Shown one piece after another: positions 56,662-64,000 of a stretch of DNA of 64,000 nucleotides. The notes below the pieces were generated by a model, which saw only the letters and a list, made by a program, of their open reading frames with translations, did not search any database and was not told the DNA's origin. The stretch is taken from positions 62,165 through 126,164 of the forward strand of contig NZ_MQUS01000025.1 of the NCBI RefSeq assembly GCF_001953885.1, written 5' to 3'. The position numbers were made by a program, and so were the translations under genes. Each line of letters opens with the position of its first letter. Positions within the stretch are counted from its first letter, which is position 1. The DNA is from Streptomyces sp. IMTB 2501 (lineage in GTDB: Bacteria; Actinomycetota; Actinomycetes; Streptomycetales; Streptomycetaceae).

Positions 56662-58014
56662 ATGAAGGCCTTGCGGAACCGAAGCCTCCCAGCACTGCTG
56701 CTGGCCGCCCTCGCCCTGGTCCTGGCGACCGCGTTCGCGCCCGGGGCGAGAGCGGACACGAGCATCTCCACCGTCGCCCAGGCCCTCCGCAAGAGCCCGG
56801 TCTACGTCGACCCGGCCGCCTCGGCCCAGCTGCCCAAGGCGGACGCCGACGCGCTTGCCAAACGCATCAAGGACGCGAACAAGCCCCTGTTCATCGCGGT
56901 CCTCCCAGCCGGCTACCCGACCGCGAACCTCTTCTCCGACCTGCGCGCGGCGACCGGCATCACCGGCCTGTACGGCATCCGCCTCGGCGACCGCTTCGAC
57001 GCCCGCGCCGACTCCTCCGTCATGTCGGCGACGGCCCGGCAGAACCTGGTCACGAGCGTCCAGGGCGAACCGGCCAAGGCCCAGCTGACCGACTTCACCG
57101 ACCGCGCGCTCGCGAACATGGGCGGCCACGCCCCGAAGAGCTGGGGCGCCGGCGGTTCCGGCGGCGGGACACCCACCGCGGCCCTGGTCGCGGTCGGCGC
57201 GGTGGTGGTCGTCGGCGGCGCGGGCGCGTATGCGCTGGTCAGGCGCAACCGCCGGCGCCACGAGGAGGAGCAGCGGGCCGCCCTGGACCGGCTGCGGGTG
57301 GTCGTGGACGAGGACATCACCGCCTTCGGCGAGGAACTGGACCGCCTCGACTTCCAGCCGGGGGAGCCCGGCGCCGACGACGCGATGCGCGCCGACTACG
57401 AGCACGCCCTGGACGCCTACGAGACCGCCAAGCAGCGCATGGCCGCCGCGGGCCGCCCGGAGGACGTCCGCACCGTCACCGAGGCGCTGGAGGACGGCCG
57501 CTTCTCGCTGGCCCGGCTGGCTGCCCGCCGCGAGGGCCGCCCCCTGCCCGAACGCCGCCCGCCCTGCTTCTTCGACCCGCGCCACGGTCCCTCGGTGAAC
57601 GACGCCACCTGGACCCCGCCCGGCGGCGCCCCGCGCCAGGTCCCCGTCTGCGCGGCCGACGCCACCCGGCTCGCCGACGGCCGCGACCCGGTGATCCGCG
57701 AGGTCGACACGGACCAGGGCCGCCGCCCCTACTGGGACGCGGGCCCCGCCTACGGCCCCTGGGCGGGCGGCTACTTCGGCGGCGGCATCCTGCCCGGCCT
57801 GCTCGTCGGCACCCTCCTCGGCAGCATGATGGCGACCCCGTCGTACGCGGCCGACTACGGCGCCGGCTACGGCGACTTCGGGGCCGACTACCAGGGCGGT
57901 GACGTGTCCGGCACGGACTTCGATGCCGGTGACTTCGGGGGCGGGTTCGGGGACGGCGGAGGGTTCGACGGGGGAGGAGGAGACGGCGGCGGCGACTTCG
58001 GCGGAGGCTTCTGA
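56662..58014 (+). CDS. exported TPM-domain-like membrane protein
   Basis: 450-aa protein. A cleavable signal peptide (LPALLLAALALVLATAFAPGARA) precedes an extracytoplasmic domain of about 130 residues resembling TPM/YgcG-type domains (ALRKSPVYVDPAASAQLPKA, LAKRIKDANKPLFIAVLP). One TM helix follows (ALVAVGAVVVVGGAGAYALV), then a cytoplasmic charged helical region and a Gly/Asp-rich C-terminal tail ending GGGDFGGGF. The tail is typical of TPM proteins, which are implicated in envelope or photosystem maintenance elsewhere; the role here is unknown. Confidence 0.8.
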   Translation: MKALRNRSLPALLLAALALVLATAFAPGARADTSISTVAQALRKSPVYVDPAASAQLPKADADALAKRIKDANKPLFIAVLPAGYPTANLFSDLRAATGITGLYGIRLGDRFDARADSSVMSATARQNLVTSVQGEPAKAQLTDFTDRALANMGGHAPKSWGAGGSGGGTPTAALVAVGAVVVVGGAGAYALVRRNRRRHEEEQRAALDRLRVVVDEDITAFGEELDRLDFQPGEPGADDAMRADYEHALDAYETAKQRMAAAGRPEDVRTVTEALEDGRFSLARLAARREGRPLPERRPPCFFDPRHGPSVNDATWTPPGGAPRQVPVCAADATRLADGRDPVIREVDTDQGRRPYWDAGPAYGPWAGGYFGGGILPGLLVGTLLGSMMATPSYAADYGAGYGDFGADYQGGDVSGTDFDAGDFGGGFGDGGGFDGGGGDGGGDFGGGF

Positions 58015-58029
58015 CCGCCCACCCACCGC

Positions 58030-60306
58030 TCAGGCGAACAGGTCGCCGAGCAGCTCGGGACCGATGGTGATGGGTGCGGGGCGGTAGGCGGGTGGCTGGG
58101 TGCCCGTCAGCTCGCGCACCAGGAAGTCCCAGCAGCGCTTGCGGACGTAGGCCAGGCAGTCGATGAACATGTGCTCGGCCCCCGGCACGATGAGCAGCTC
58201 GAAGTCCTTGTCGGCGGCGATGAGCCGGTCGGCCAGCCGCAGCGTGTGGTCCGGGTGGACCTGGTCGTCCAGTTCGCCGTGGATGAGCAGCAGCTTGCCC
58301 GCCAGCCGGTCCGCGAGGTCCACGTTGGAGGTACGGGCCCAGGCCTCGGGGTTGTCCGCACCGTCGTAGGCCTCGATGAAGGCCTGGTTGAAGAAGCGGG
58401 CGTCATGGTATCCGGAGAGGGCGACTCCGGTCTGGTACACCTCGGGGAAGTCCAGCAGCGCCCGCACCGCGGCGAACCCGCCTCCGGAGTGGCCGAACGC
58501 GGCCACGCGGTCCAGGTCCAGCCACGGCCGGGTCTCGGCCAGCTGCCGCAGCGCCGCGACATGGTCGTCCAGGCGGCCCGCGTCGGCCAGGTGACCGTAG
58601 GAGGCGTCGTGGAAGGACTTGCTCCGCCCCGGTGTGCCTCGCCCGTCCACCGCCACCACCACGAAGCCCAGCGCCGCGAGGGGTTCCGCGTCGAGGCCCA
58701 TTCCGCCGGGGTCGAAGCACGGGGCGACCCGGTTGACCTGGGGGCCGGGGTAGATGGTGTCCACCACCGGGTAGCGCAGGGCGGGGTCGAATCCCCGCGG
58801 CCGGTACAGCACCCCGTAGATGTCCGTCACCCCGTCGGCCGCCTTGACGCGGAACCGTTCCGGCGGGGTCCATCCGAGGGCGGTGAGCTTGCCGATGTCG
58901 GCCCGCTCCAGCTCGACCAGCACCCGCCCGGCCCAGTCGCGGACGCGGGTCACCGGCGGGGTGTCCACGGCGGACGCGGAGTCGAGAAAGTACTCCGGGT
59001 GGTCCGGCACGGTGACGACGTGGTCCAGCCCGTCGTCGGTGACCTTGGCGAAGCCGGAGCCGTCCAGACCGACCCGGCACACCGTGCGCCGGTACGGATC
59101 CTCCGCGACCAGCCCGGAGGCGGTGAAGTACACCACCCGCTCGGCCTCGTCGACGTACAGGATCTGCCGTACCGCCCACTGCCCGGAGGTGACCTGCCCG
59201 AGCAGTGCGCCGGTGCGCAGGTCGTACCGGTACAGGTGGCCCCAGCCGTCCCGCTGCGAGTACCACAGCACCTCGCCGGCCAGCCCCCGCACGATCGGCG
59301 GCTCGTACAGCCACTGGTTGGGCTCCACCCGGGTGGCCCCGGTCTCGCTGACAACGGTGGTGACCTCGCCGGTGGCCGCGTCCAGCCGGTGCAGGGTGAG
59401 CGTGCGCATGTCGCGGGGCTGGCTGAGGAAGTACACCGCCGAGCTGTCGTCCGCCCACCACGCCCACTTGGCCGTGATCGGCGACAACTGCGGCATGAGC
59501 AGCGGCTCGGTCCGCGCACGGACCACCGTGCCCTCGGCGACGTCGAGTACGACCAGCTCGGCCTGCGGGATGTTCTCGTCCCCGGCGTAGGCGTACCGGT
59601 GGGTGCGCACGAGGGGCGCGCCGCCGTCGGCGGGCCTGGCCTCCACGAGGTGGGTCTGCCGGACGCCGCGCTCGTCGGTCCGATGCGCCAGCACCTTCGT
59701 GGAGTCGGGCGACCAGGCCACCGCGGGCGGCAGGTGCGGCAGGCCGAACTTGCGCAGCAGGGTGCCGTTGCTCATGCAGTCCGGGCCGGAGCCGTACCCG
59801 TGATCGGGCTCGCCGTCGGTGGTCAGCGCCCACTCGCGGCCGTCGGACAGCGAGCGCGCCCACAGGTCGTGCCCCCGCCGGGACACCGCGACCTTCTTGT
59901 CGGGTGAGGGCACCTCCAGCGGGTTGCCCGGCGATGTGAACTCGGCCCGCTCGCAGGCGTAGTCGTCCAGGCGGCAGCGCCAGTGCTCGCCGAACGCGTC
60001 GAACTCCACGGCGTTCCCGGCCAGTTCGATGGCCAGGAACGGCAGGGCCTCGGGGCCGACCGGTTGCCCGGAGGCGGCGGCCAGCGCGGCGGCGAGCCGG
60101 ACGTGGTCGAAGGCCGGCTCGCGGGTGCCGGCCGCCGGGTCGACCAGCACGAACCGCCGGCCGACGCCGTTGCTCACCGCGTACCAGAAACGGGCGCCCG
60201 AGTCGATCCACTGCGGCCTGACCTTGTCGCCGACGACGAGCTCGCCGGGGCGGGCGGGCCGGCGGAGGAGCTGCTCCGCGGCCTGGTAGTCCTGAGTGGT
60301 GCTCAT
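58030..60306 (-). CDS. S9 family prolyl oligopeptidase / dipeptidyl peptidase IV-like
   Basis: 758-aa serine peptidase without a signal peptide, so probably cytoplasmic. The N-terminal beta-propeller (DPPIV_N; about 50-480) includes PSPDKKVAVSRRGHDLWARS and VAWSPDSTKVLAHRTDERG. The C-terminal alpha/beta hydrolase has Ser in AAFGHSGGGFAAVRALLDFP, Asp in HGELDDQVHPDHTLRLADRL and His in PGAEHMFIDC, a full triad. ATG 60306 (MSTTQDYQAAEQLL) follows GGAAGGACACAAGGA; the 16 codons upstream are weak. Cleaves short peptides, presumably after Pro or Ala. Confidence 0.93.
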   Translation of the reverse strand: MSTTQDYQAAEQLLRRPARPGELVVGDKVRPQWIDSGARFWYAVSNGVGRRFVLVDPAAGTREPAFDHVRLAAALAAASGQPVGPEALPFLAIELAGNAVEFDAFGEHWRCRLDDYACERAEFTSPGNPLEVPSPDKKVAVSRRGHDLWARSLSDGREWALTTDGEPDHGYGSGPDCMSNGTLLRKFGLPHLPPAVAWSPDSTKVLAHRTDERGVRQTHLVEARPADGGAPLVRTHRYAYAGDENIPQAELVVLDVAEGTVVRARTEPLLMPQLSPITAKWAWWADDSSAVYFLSQPRDMRTLTLHRLDAATGEVTTVVSETGATRVEPNQWLYEPPIVRGLAGEVLWYSQRDGWGHLYRYDLRTGALLGQVTSGQWAVRQILYVDEAERVVYFTASGLVAEDPYRRTVCRVGLDGSGFAKVTDDGLDHVVTVPDHPEYFLDSASAVDTPPVTRVRDWAGRVLVELERADIGKLTALGWTPPERFRVKAADGVTDIYGVLYRPRGFDPALRYPVVDTIYPGPQVNRVAPCFDPGGMGLDAEPLAALGFVVVAVDGRGTPGRSKSFHDASYGHLADAGRLDDHVAALRQLAETRPWLDLDRVAAFGHSGGGFAAVRALLDFPEVYQTGVALSGYHDARFFNQAFIEAYDGADNPEAWARTSNVDLADRLAGKLLLIHGELDDQVHPDHTLRLADRLIAADKDFELLIVPGAEHMFIDCLAYVRKRCWDFLVRELTGTQPPAYRPAPITIGPELLGDLFA

Positions 60307-60413
60307 TCCTTGTGTCCTTCCTCGGTTTCGGTACTGAGCCCGCCGTGAGGGCACGGAGGCGCCATCACGGCAGGGGTGATGAGGCCGGGTCGGCAGGCCA
60401 TGAGGGGTGCTGC

Positions 60414-61079
60414 TCAGAGGCTGCGGGCGGTGATGTCGCCGTGGGAGGTGGTGGCGCGGATGTCGAGTTCGGCGGTGCCGTCGTTCTTGAGGGCGTTGCT
60501 GACGCGGCCGTGGCCGGTGCCGGCGTCCAGGGAGGCGGAGACTCCGGCGGCGGCGGTGACCGAGATGTCGCCGGACTGGGTGCGCAGGACGACCGTGCCG
60601 CGCACGGCCTCGGCGATCCGGATGTCGCCCCTCGCGGTGCTGATCTCCGCGGGGCCGCCCAGCCGGCCGACCTCGACATCGCCGTCGACCGCGGTGAGGC
60701 GGACGCTCGCGGCCTCGTCGATCTTGATCTGACGGTACGCGCCTTCGAAGACGACGTCGCCGAGGCGGCCGACGCCGCGGAGTTCGCAGCAGGCGGTCTT
60801 GGCCTCGATACGGGAACCGGCGGGCAACTGGACCGTCACCTCGATGGATCCGGTGTTGCCGAGGATCTGGTTCTTCGCCGCCGGGACCTCGATCCGCAGG
60901 ACGCCGTCGCCGTATTCGACCTTGGTCTGCTCCGCCGCCTTCACATCGCGGCCCTTCGCGGCGTTGGCGGGCAGGATCTCGACCGTGGTGTCGCCCCGGT
61001 CGGCGGCGATGAACTGGACGCGCCCCGCGGGGACGTCGAGGACGGCGGCGATCGGGGTGGGGGTGTCGAACTTCTGCAT
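60414..61079 (-). CDS. DUF4097-family protein
   Basis: 221-aa protein made of repeating beta-strand turns (GSIEVTVQLPAGSRIEAKTA, GDVEVGRLGGPAEISTARGD, GTVVLRTQSGDISVTAAAGV, TSHGDITARSL), the right-handed beta-helix pattern of DUF4097 (putative adhesin-like). No signal peptide is visible; the role is unknown, and many relatives are cytoplasmic. ATG 61079 follows GAGGAGAG. The AT-rich upstream region has a cluster of GTTGC half-sites. Confidence 0.85.
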   Translation of the reverse strand: MQKFDTPTPIAAVLDVPAGRVQFIAADRGDTTVEILPANAAKGRDVKAAEQTKVEYGDGVLRIEVPAAKNQILGNTGSIEVTVQLPAGSRIEAKTACCELRGVGRLGDVVFEGAYRQIKIDEAASVRLTAVDGDVEVGRLGGPAEISTARGDIRIAEAVRGTVVLRTQSGDISVTAAAGVSASLDAGTGHGRVSNALKNDGTAELDIRATTSHGDITARSL

Positions 61080-61125
61080 CGTGCTCTCCTCCTGCGGTCG
61101 TTGTTTCTGACTCCAGAAACGCTAC

Positions 61126-61246
61126 GTTGCGTTCATGAATCAGGCAACGAGCTTGATGTACAGAATCAGCATCATTGCAGGTAGAAGCCGAGAAATCGTT
61201 GCAACGGTTTTGAATCTAACGCAACACCTCACACTTCGTTCGTTGC
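61126..61246. promoter_or_regulatory. GTTGC/GCAAC half-site cluster upstream of DUF4097 gene
   Basis: GTTGC (61126-61130), GCAAC (61144-61148), the palindrome CGTTGCAACG (61197-61206), GCAAC (61221-61225) and GTTGC (61242-61246) lie in an unusually AT-rich stretch. The arrangement suggests cooperative repressor binding or silencing of transferred DNA. Inference only. Confidence 0.4.
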
Positions 61247-61267
61247 AATGGATTGAGGGTGAACGCT

Positions 61268-61418
61268 ATGTCGGAGGCGCCGGGTCCCGACCGCCCCCGG
61301 GGCCGAAGGGACGTACTGCGCAAGGGGGTCGAGTGATTCGTCGGCGCGACCGCGGGCACGCTGCCGGCCACCGGTGTGGCGGCCGCGGGCATCACCGGCA
61401 CCGCGTCGGTGGCCGGTG
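61268..61418 (+). pseudogene. remnant of a Tat-type signal peptide / secreted protein
   Basis: From ATG 61268 the frame reads MSEAPGPDRPRGRRDVLRKG then VE, an in-frame TGA (61333-61335), then FVGATAGTLPATGVAAAGIT. Ignoring the TGA, this is a credible twin-arginine-like export signal. The mature part is missing and the sequence runs directly into a FUSC fragment in another frame. Confidence 0.5.
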
Positions 61419-61694
61419 ATGTTCGTGATCCTCACCGTCGCCCTGTGGCTGCGCCCGCTCAGCCACGCCTACTGGGCGGCCGGGGTGACGACCGCCCTCT
61501 CTCTGCTCCTTGGCTGCTTCGGCCAGGACGTGGTGAGCCTGCTACCGACCCGCCTCGCCGCGACAGCCGTGGGCGCGACCCTGTTTGTCGCGGCGGCGTG
61601 GTGGCTGCTGTCGGTTCAGCGCCCGAAGCGCGGACAAGTGGGGGGTGGGAGAGCGGAACCCGGGCAAGTGAGCGTGGGCCGAGTTCTCGCGTGA
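61419..61694 (+). pseudogene. C-terminal fragment of a FUSC-family membrane protein
   Basis: MFVILTVALWLRPLSHAYWA followed by AGVTTALSLLLGCFGQDVVS LLPTRLAATAVGATLFVAAA WWLL. This resembles part of the membrane half of FUSC/YccC aromatic-acid-exporter proteins; the rest of the gene on both sides is absent. It abuts the Tat-signal remnant, and about 110 bp with no coding sequence follow before the next operon's terminator. Confidence 0.55.
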
Positions 61695-61751
61695 CCATGG
61701 GGCCGCCCGTTTCCTGCACGGTGCCGAGCTTCCGTGGCCCGAGTACGGGGA

Positions 61752-61780
61752 CGGCCCCTCGCTGCGGAGGCGAGGGGCCG
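61752..61780 (-). terminator. terminator of the four-gene secreted-protein operon
   Basis: CGGCCCCTCGC (61752-61762) pairs perfectly with GCGAGGGGCCG (61770-61780), 7-nt loop, placed 23 bp beyond the last stop codon of the minus-strand operon. Confidence 0.8.
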
Positions 61781-61802
61781 GGCCCGGAGCTGGGGGCGGA
61801 GG

Positions 61803-62162
61803 TCACTGGGTGATGAACCAGTAGTCCGAGGGCTGGTTCGGCTCGACCTTGGTGGTCTGCTCAGGGGTGGTCGGGTTGCCGCTGCAGTCGGAGCTGGAGT
61901 TGCCGATCCAGTGGAGGTCGCCCACCCACCACCATCCGTCGAGGTGGTTGTCGCGGCTCGGGGTCGAGAAGCAGTGGGTGACGTACTCGCCGCTCTGATT
62001 CCATCCGGCGACCTGGATGCCGTTGGTGTCGCCCTGCTTGTCGTAGAACTCCAGTTGCTGGCCGTTGGTGCCGGCGAAGGCGGAGCCGGAAGCGAGGACG
62101 GTGACGGCGGCGCCGGTGGCGGCGAGAGCGCCGATCTTGGCTATGGCGGTCTTGACGGTCAT
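61803..62162 (-). CDS. small secreted protein, GTNGQQ family (paralogue A, last gene)
   Basis: 119 aa with signal peptide (MTVKTAIAKIGALAATGAAV...SAFA) and predicted mature N-terminus GTNGQQLEFYDKQGDTN. The family blocks are NQSGEYVTHCF and GWWWVGD, and a second Cys sits near residue 95 (SSSDC). A start at 62162 follows AAAGGAAC. The Cys pair suggests a disulfide. Function unknown. 37 bp separate it from paralogue B. Confidence 0.8.
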   Translation of the reverse strand: MTVKTAIAKIGALAATGAAVTVLASGSAFAGTNGQQLEFYDKQGDTNGIQVAGWNQSGEYVTHCFSTPSRDNHLDGWWWVGDLHWIGNSSSDCSGNPTTPEQTTKVEPNQPSDYWFITQ

Positions 62163-62199
62163 GGTGAAACGTTCCTTTCGGTGGTGAAGGAGGGGCGGT

Positions 62200-62571
62200 T
62201 CAGAAGTTGAGCCAGGTCCAGTCGGAGTCCTGGTTGCGGGGTACGTCGACGGTGTTGTTGAAGAGGCGGTCGCCGGTGGGGTTGCCGCTGGAGTCGCAGG
62301 GGCCGGTGTAGACGAAGAAGTCGGTCGTCTCGACCCACCACCAGTCCGAGATGTAGGTGTCGCCCTGGGGCGTGTTGAAGCAGTGGGCGGTGAGCTCGCC
62401 GTTCTGGTTGTCGCCCTGGATGTAGACGCTGTTGATGGTGGCGTCGGAGTTGTGGACGGCGATCTGCTGGCCGTTGGTCCCGGCGAAGGCGGAGCCGGAG
62501 CCGAGGACGGCAAGGGCGGTTCCGGCGGCGGCCACGGCGCCGATCTTGGCGATCTTGGCCTTGAGGGTCAT
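62200..62571 (-). CDS. small secreted protein, GTNGQQ family (paralogue B)
   Basis: 123 aa. Signal peptide MTLKAKIAKIGAVAAAGTAL...SAFA, then GTNGQQIAVHNSDATINSV, DNQNGELTAHCFNTPQGD, DWWWVETTDFF and GPCDSSGNP. The ribosome site AGGAGAAC overlaps the stop of paralogue C, so the two are translationally coupled. Function unknown. Confidence 0.82.
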   Translation of the reverse strand: MTLKAKIAKIGAVAAAGTALAVLGSGSAFAGTNGQQIAVHNSDATINSVYIQGDNQNGELTAHCFNTPQGDTYISDWWWVETTDFFVYTGPCDSSGNPTGDRLFNNTVDVPRNQDSDWTWLNF

Positions 62572-62583
62572 GGGGTGGTTCTC

Positions 62584-62961
62584 CTAGTCGATGTAGTTGT
62601 TGACCTGCCACCAGTCGCCGTCGCTGTCGGGCTGGGTGCGGGGCACGGCGATGATCTGGGTGCGCAGGCGAGTGCTGCCGGAGCCGCAGGGGCCCTCGTA
62701 CTCGTCGAGCGTGGTCGTGTCGGCCCACCACCAGCCGTAGAACCTGGTGTCGGGGCCGGTGGTGTCGAAGCAGTGGGAGACCGACTGGCCGTTCTGGTTG
62801 GTTCCGGAGACGACGACGGAGTTGGTGTCGCCGATGTTGTCGAAGAACTCGATCTGCTGGCCGTTCGTGCCGGCGAACGCGGCTCCCGGGCTGAGGAGGA
62901 CAGCGGCGATTCCCGCAGCGGCAGTGGCCGTACCTGTGGCGATCCTCGTCCTGATGCCCAC
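62584..62961 (-). CDS. small secreted protein, GTNGQQ family (paralogue C)
   Basis: 125 aa from GTG 62961 (GGAGAC upstream). Signal peptide ends GAAFA, mature GTNGQQIEFFDNIGDTNSV, TNQNGQSVSHCFDTTGPD, GWWWADTTTLD, GPCGSGS and an acidic/aromatic tail (DSDGDWWQVNNYID). 10 bp after paralogue D. Function unknown. Confidence 0.82.
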   Translation of the reverse strand: MGIRTRIATGTATAAAGIAAVLLSPGAAFAGTNGQQIEFFDNIGDTNSVVVSGTNQNGQSVSHCFDTTGPDTRFYGWWWADTTTLDEYEGPCGSGSTRLRTQIIAVPRTQPDSDGDWWQVNNYID

Positions 62962-62971
62962 GCCGGTCTCC

Positions 62972-63343
62972 TTACTTGTCGGTGATCAGGTACCAGTCGG
63001 AGGGCTGGGAGGGCGGGATGGTGAAGACCTCCGGGCTGGGCTCGATGGCGGTGCCGTCGCATCCGGCGGAGGGGTACCAGGTGATGGTCAGGTCGTCCTT
63101 CCACCACCAGCCGGAGAGGTAGTTGTCGGGGCCGGGGGTGTCGAAGCAGTGGGAGACCGACTCGCCGTTCTGGTTGGTCCCGGAGAGGGAGACGGAGTAG
63201 ACGTCACCGCGCTGGTCCCGGAAGTGGATCTGCTGGCCGTTGGTGCCGGCGGATGAGGTGCCGGTGCACAGGGCGGTGAGGGCGGCGCCGGTGGCGGCGA
63301 GAACGCCGGTCCTGACGAAGGCGGTTGTGCGGCGCGCGAGCAT
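62972..63343 (-). CDS. small secreted protein, GTNGQQ family (paralogue D, first gene)
   Basis: 123 aa from ATG 63343 with GGAGAGG upstream. Signal peptide MLARRTTAFVRTGVLAATGA...SSA, mature GTNGQQIHFRDQRGDVYSV, TNQNGESVSHCFDTPGPD, GWWWKDDLTITWY, AGCDG and an ending PSQPSDWYLITDK close to that of paralogue A. The open frame upstream is not coding. First gene of the operon D-C-B-A; three 21-bp repeats lie just upstream. Confidence 0.82.
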   Translation of the reverse strand: MLARRTTAFVRTGVLAATGAALTALCTGTSSAGTNGQQIHFRDQRGDVYSVSLSGTNQNGESVSHCFDTPGPDNYLSGWWWKDDLTITWYPSAGCDGTAIEPSPEVFTIPPSQPSDWYLITDK

Positions 63344-63360
63344 GTTTCCTCTCCATCGGA

Positions 63361-63423
63361 GCAGGTGAAGGGGGCCCTGGGGCAGGTGAAGGGAGCCCCG
63401 GGGCAGGTGAGGCAGCCGCGGCG
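63361..63423. repeat. three 21-bp tandem repeats upstream of the secreted-protein operon
   Basis: Copies of GCAGGTGAAGGG(G/A)GCCC(T/C)(G/C)G-type sequence begin at 63361, 63382 and 63403 with exact 21-bp spacing, close to two helical turns; the last is less conserved. They lie 18-80 bp upstream of paralogue D's start, in the leader or promoter region. Confidence 0.75.
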
Positions 63424-63474
63424 CAGGGGCGGACGGCCCAAGAGCCCTCGGAATGTGCCTGGTCGGCGACGTGC

Positions 63475-64000
63475 CTAGTTGGCACTTTCGAAGATCCAGC
63501 GCTGGTTGGCGGTGCTGGTCTGCCCCTCGATCTTGGGGTACCACTGCACGGCCTGCGTGCCGTCGGCCTGGCTGGAACCGGGCATGTCGGCAGCCAGCCT
63601 GCTGTTGTCGTTGATCATGGCGAACCCGGTGGAGTAACTGACGTCGTCCCACCACTGGTTGTCGCCGGCGTGGCAGTCCCAGACGCGGAGCGCGGCTCCG
63701 GCGGATCCGCTCCAGTCCGCCACCTCAAGGCACTTGCCGCTCTCGTCGTTCGTGTACAGCCAGCCGACGGTACCGTCACCGTACGTACGCTGCGTCCCCG
63801 TCCACTTCTGGTTGTCGCCGCCGTTGCACGTCCACTGCTGTGCCGGGGCGCCGTTCTCGTCATGGCCGCCGGGGATCTCCAGGCATTTCCCGCTCGCCGC
63901 GTTCTTGATGTACCAGTGGTACGGGTTGGCGGCGGAGGCCTGGGTGGCGGACAAACCGAGTGTCAGGCCGAGCGTCGCGATGCCGACTCCGGCGACCTTC
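63475..64000 (-). CDS. secreted ricin-type beta-trefoil lectin protein (start outside window)
   Basis: The frame is open to the window edge, so the first codons are missing. Visible: the rest of a signal peptide (VAGVGIATLGLTLGLSATQA SA), then about 150 mature residues with ricin B-like repeats (KNAASGKCLEIPGGHDENGA, QQWTCNGGDNQKWTG, DESGKCLEVADW, NQWWDD, NQRWIFES). No catalytic domain is present, so it is a stand-alone lectin, possibly cell-wall or polysaccharide binding. Same strand as the four paralogues, 131 bp upstream of them. Confidence 0.88.
   Translation of the reverse strand, partial: KVAGVGIATLGLTLGLSATQASAANPYHWYIKNAASGKCLEIPGGHDENGAPAQQWTCNGGDNQKWTGTQRTYGDGTVGWLYTNDESGKCLEVADWSGSAGAALRVWDCHAGDNQWWDDVSYSTGFAMINDNSRLAADMPGSSQADGTQAVQWYPKIEGQTSTANQRWIFESAN

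Overview
The window is a high-GC actinobacterial chromosome segment, almost certainly Streptomyces. Third codon positions are overwhelmingly G or C, GTG starts are common, and I found only one TTA codon in a recognised gene. From memory, the gene order (ligA, GGDEF/EAL gene, gatCAB, second GGDEF/EAL gene, ilvBNC, serA, proline genes, leuB, ilvE, urease, cimA) follows the core-chromosome block around SCO5494-SCO5530 of S. coelicolor. No rRNA, tRNA, CRISPR array, IS element or prophage was seen.

Layout. 1-13.8 kb: 3' part of ligA; a membrane GGDEF-EAL protein (RmdB-like) carrying the TTA codon; a divergent TetR/DUF4267/cupin set; the gatC-gatA-small ORF-gatB operon for Asn/Gln-tRNA amidation; an MMPL transporter with an overlapping acetyltransferase; small membrane proteins. 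13.9-24.4 kb: a LAL-type LuxR regulator, a sugar-dehydrogenase-like lipoprotein, an aldo/keto reductase, a hydroxyacid dehydrogenase and a second GGDEF/EAL protein with intact GGDEF but degenerate EAL. 24.4-30.2 kb: ilvB-ilvN-ilvC and serA, preceded by a leader-peptide attenuator and containing a five-copy 25-bp repeat between ilvN and ilvC.

30.2-38.5 kb: a drug exporter with divergent TetR; two decayed remnants (ABC ATPase, FAD monooxygenase); a PucR-type regulator divergent from the proline catabolic pair (proline dehydrogenase, P5C dehydrogenase); an AAC(2')-I-like acetyltransferase; and a deletion scar joining the 3' halves of an oxidoreductase and a LysR gene. 38.7-50.4 kb: leuB and ilvE; an NCS1 permease divergent from a ureAB-ureC-agmatine deiminase-TetR-MHS permease operon; then cimA behind a second, Ile-codon leader-peptide attenuator.

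50.4-64 kb, the accessory part: VOC and GOLPH3-like proteins; divergent secreted GH30 (with ricin-type lectin domain) and GH3 enzymes around a shared palindrome; a TPM-domain protein; an S9 peptidase; a DUF4097 protein; remnants of a Tat-signal protein and a FUSC protein; then a four-gene operon of paralogous small secreted proteins that I do not recognise (mature N-terminus GTNGQQ, two conserved Cys, WWW motif), followed by a partial secreted ricin-type lectin.

How they work together. IlvB/N/C/E, LeuB and CimA cover much of branched-chain amino acid synthesis, and two separate leader peptides sense Ile/Val/Leu (ilvB) and Ile (cimA). The proline genes and the urease/agmatine operon are nitrogen scavenging modules. 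The two c-di-GMP proteins point to developmental control.
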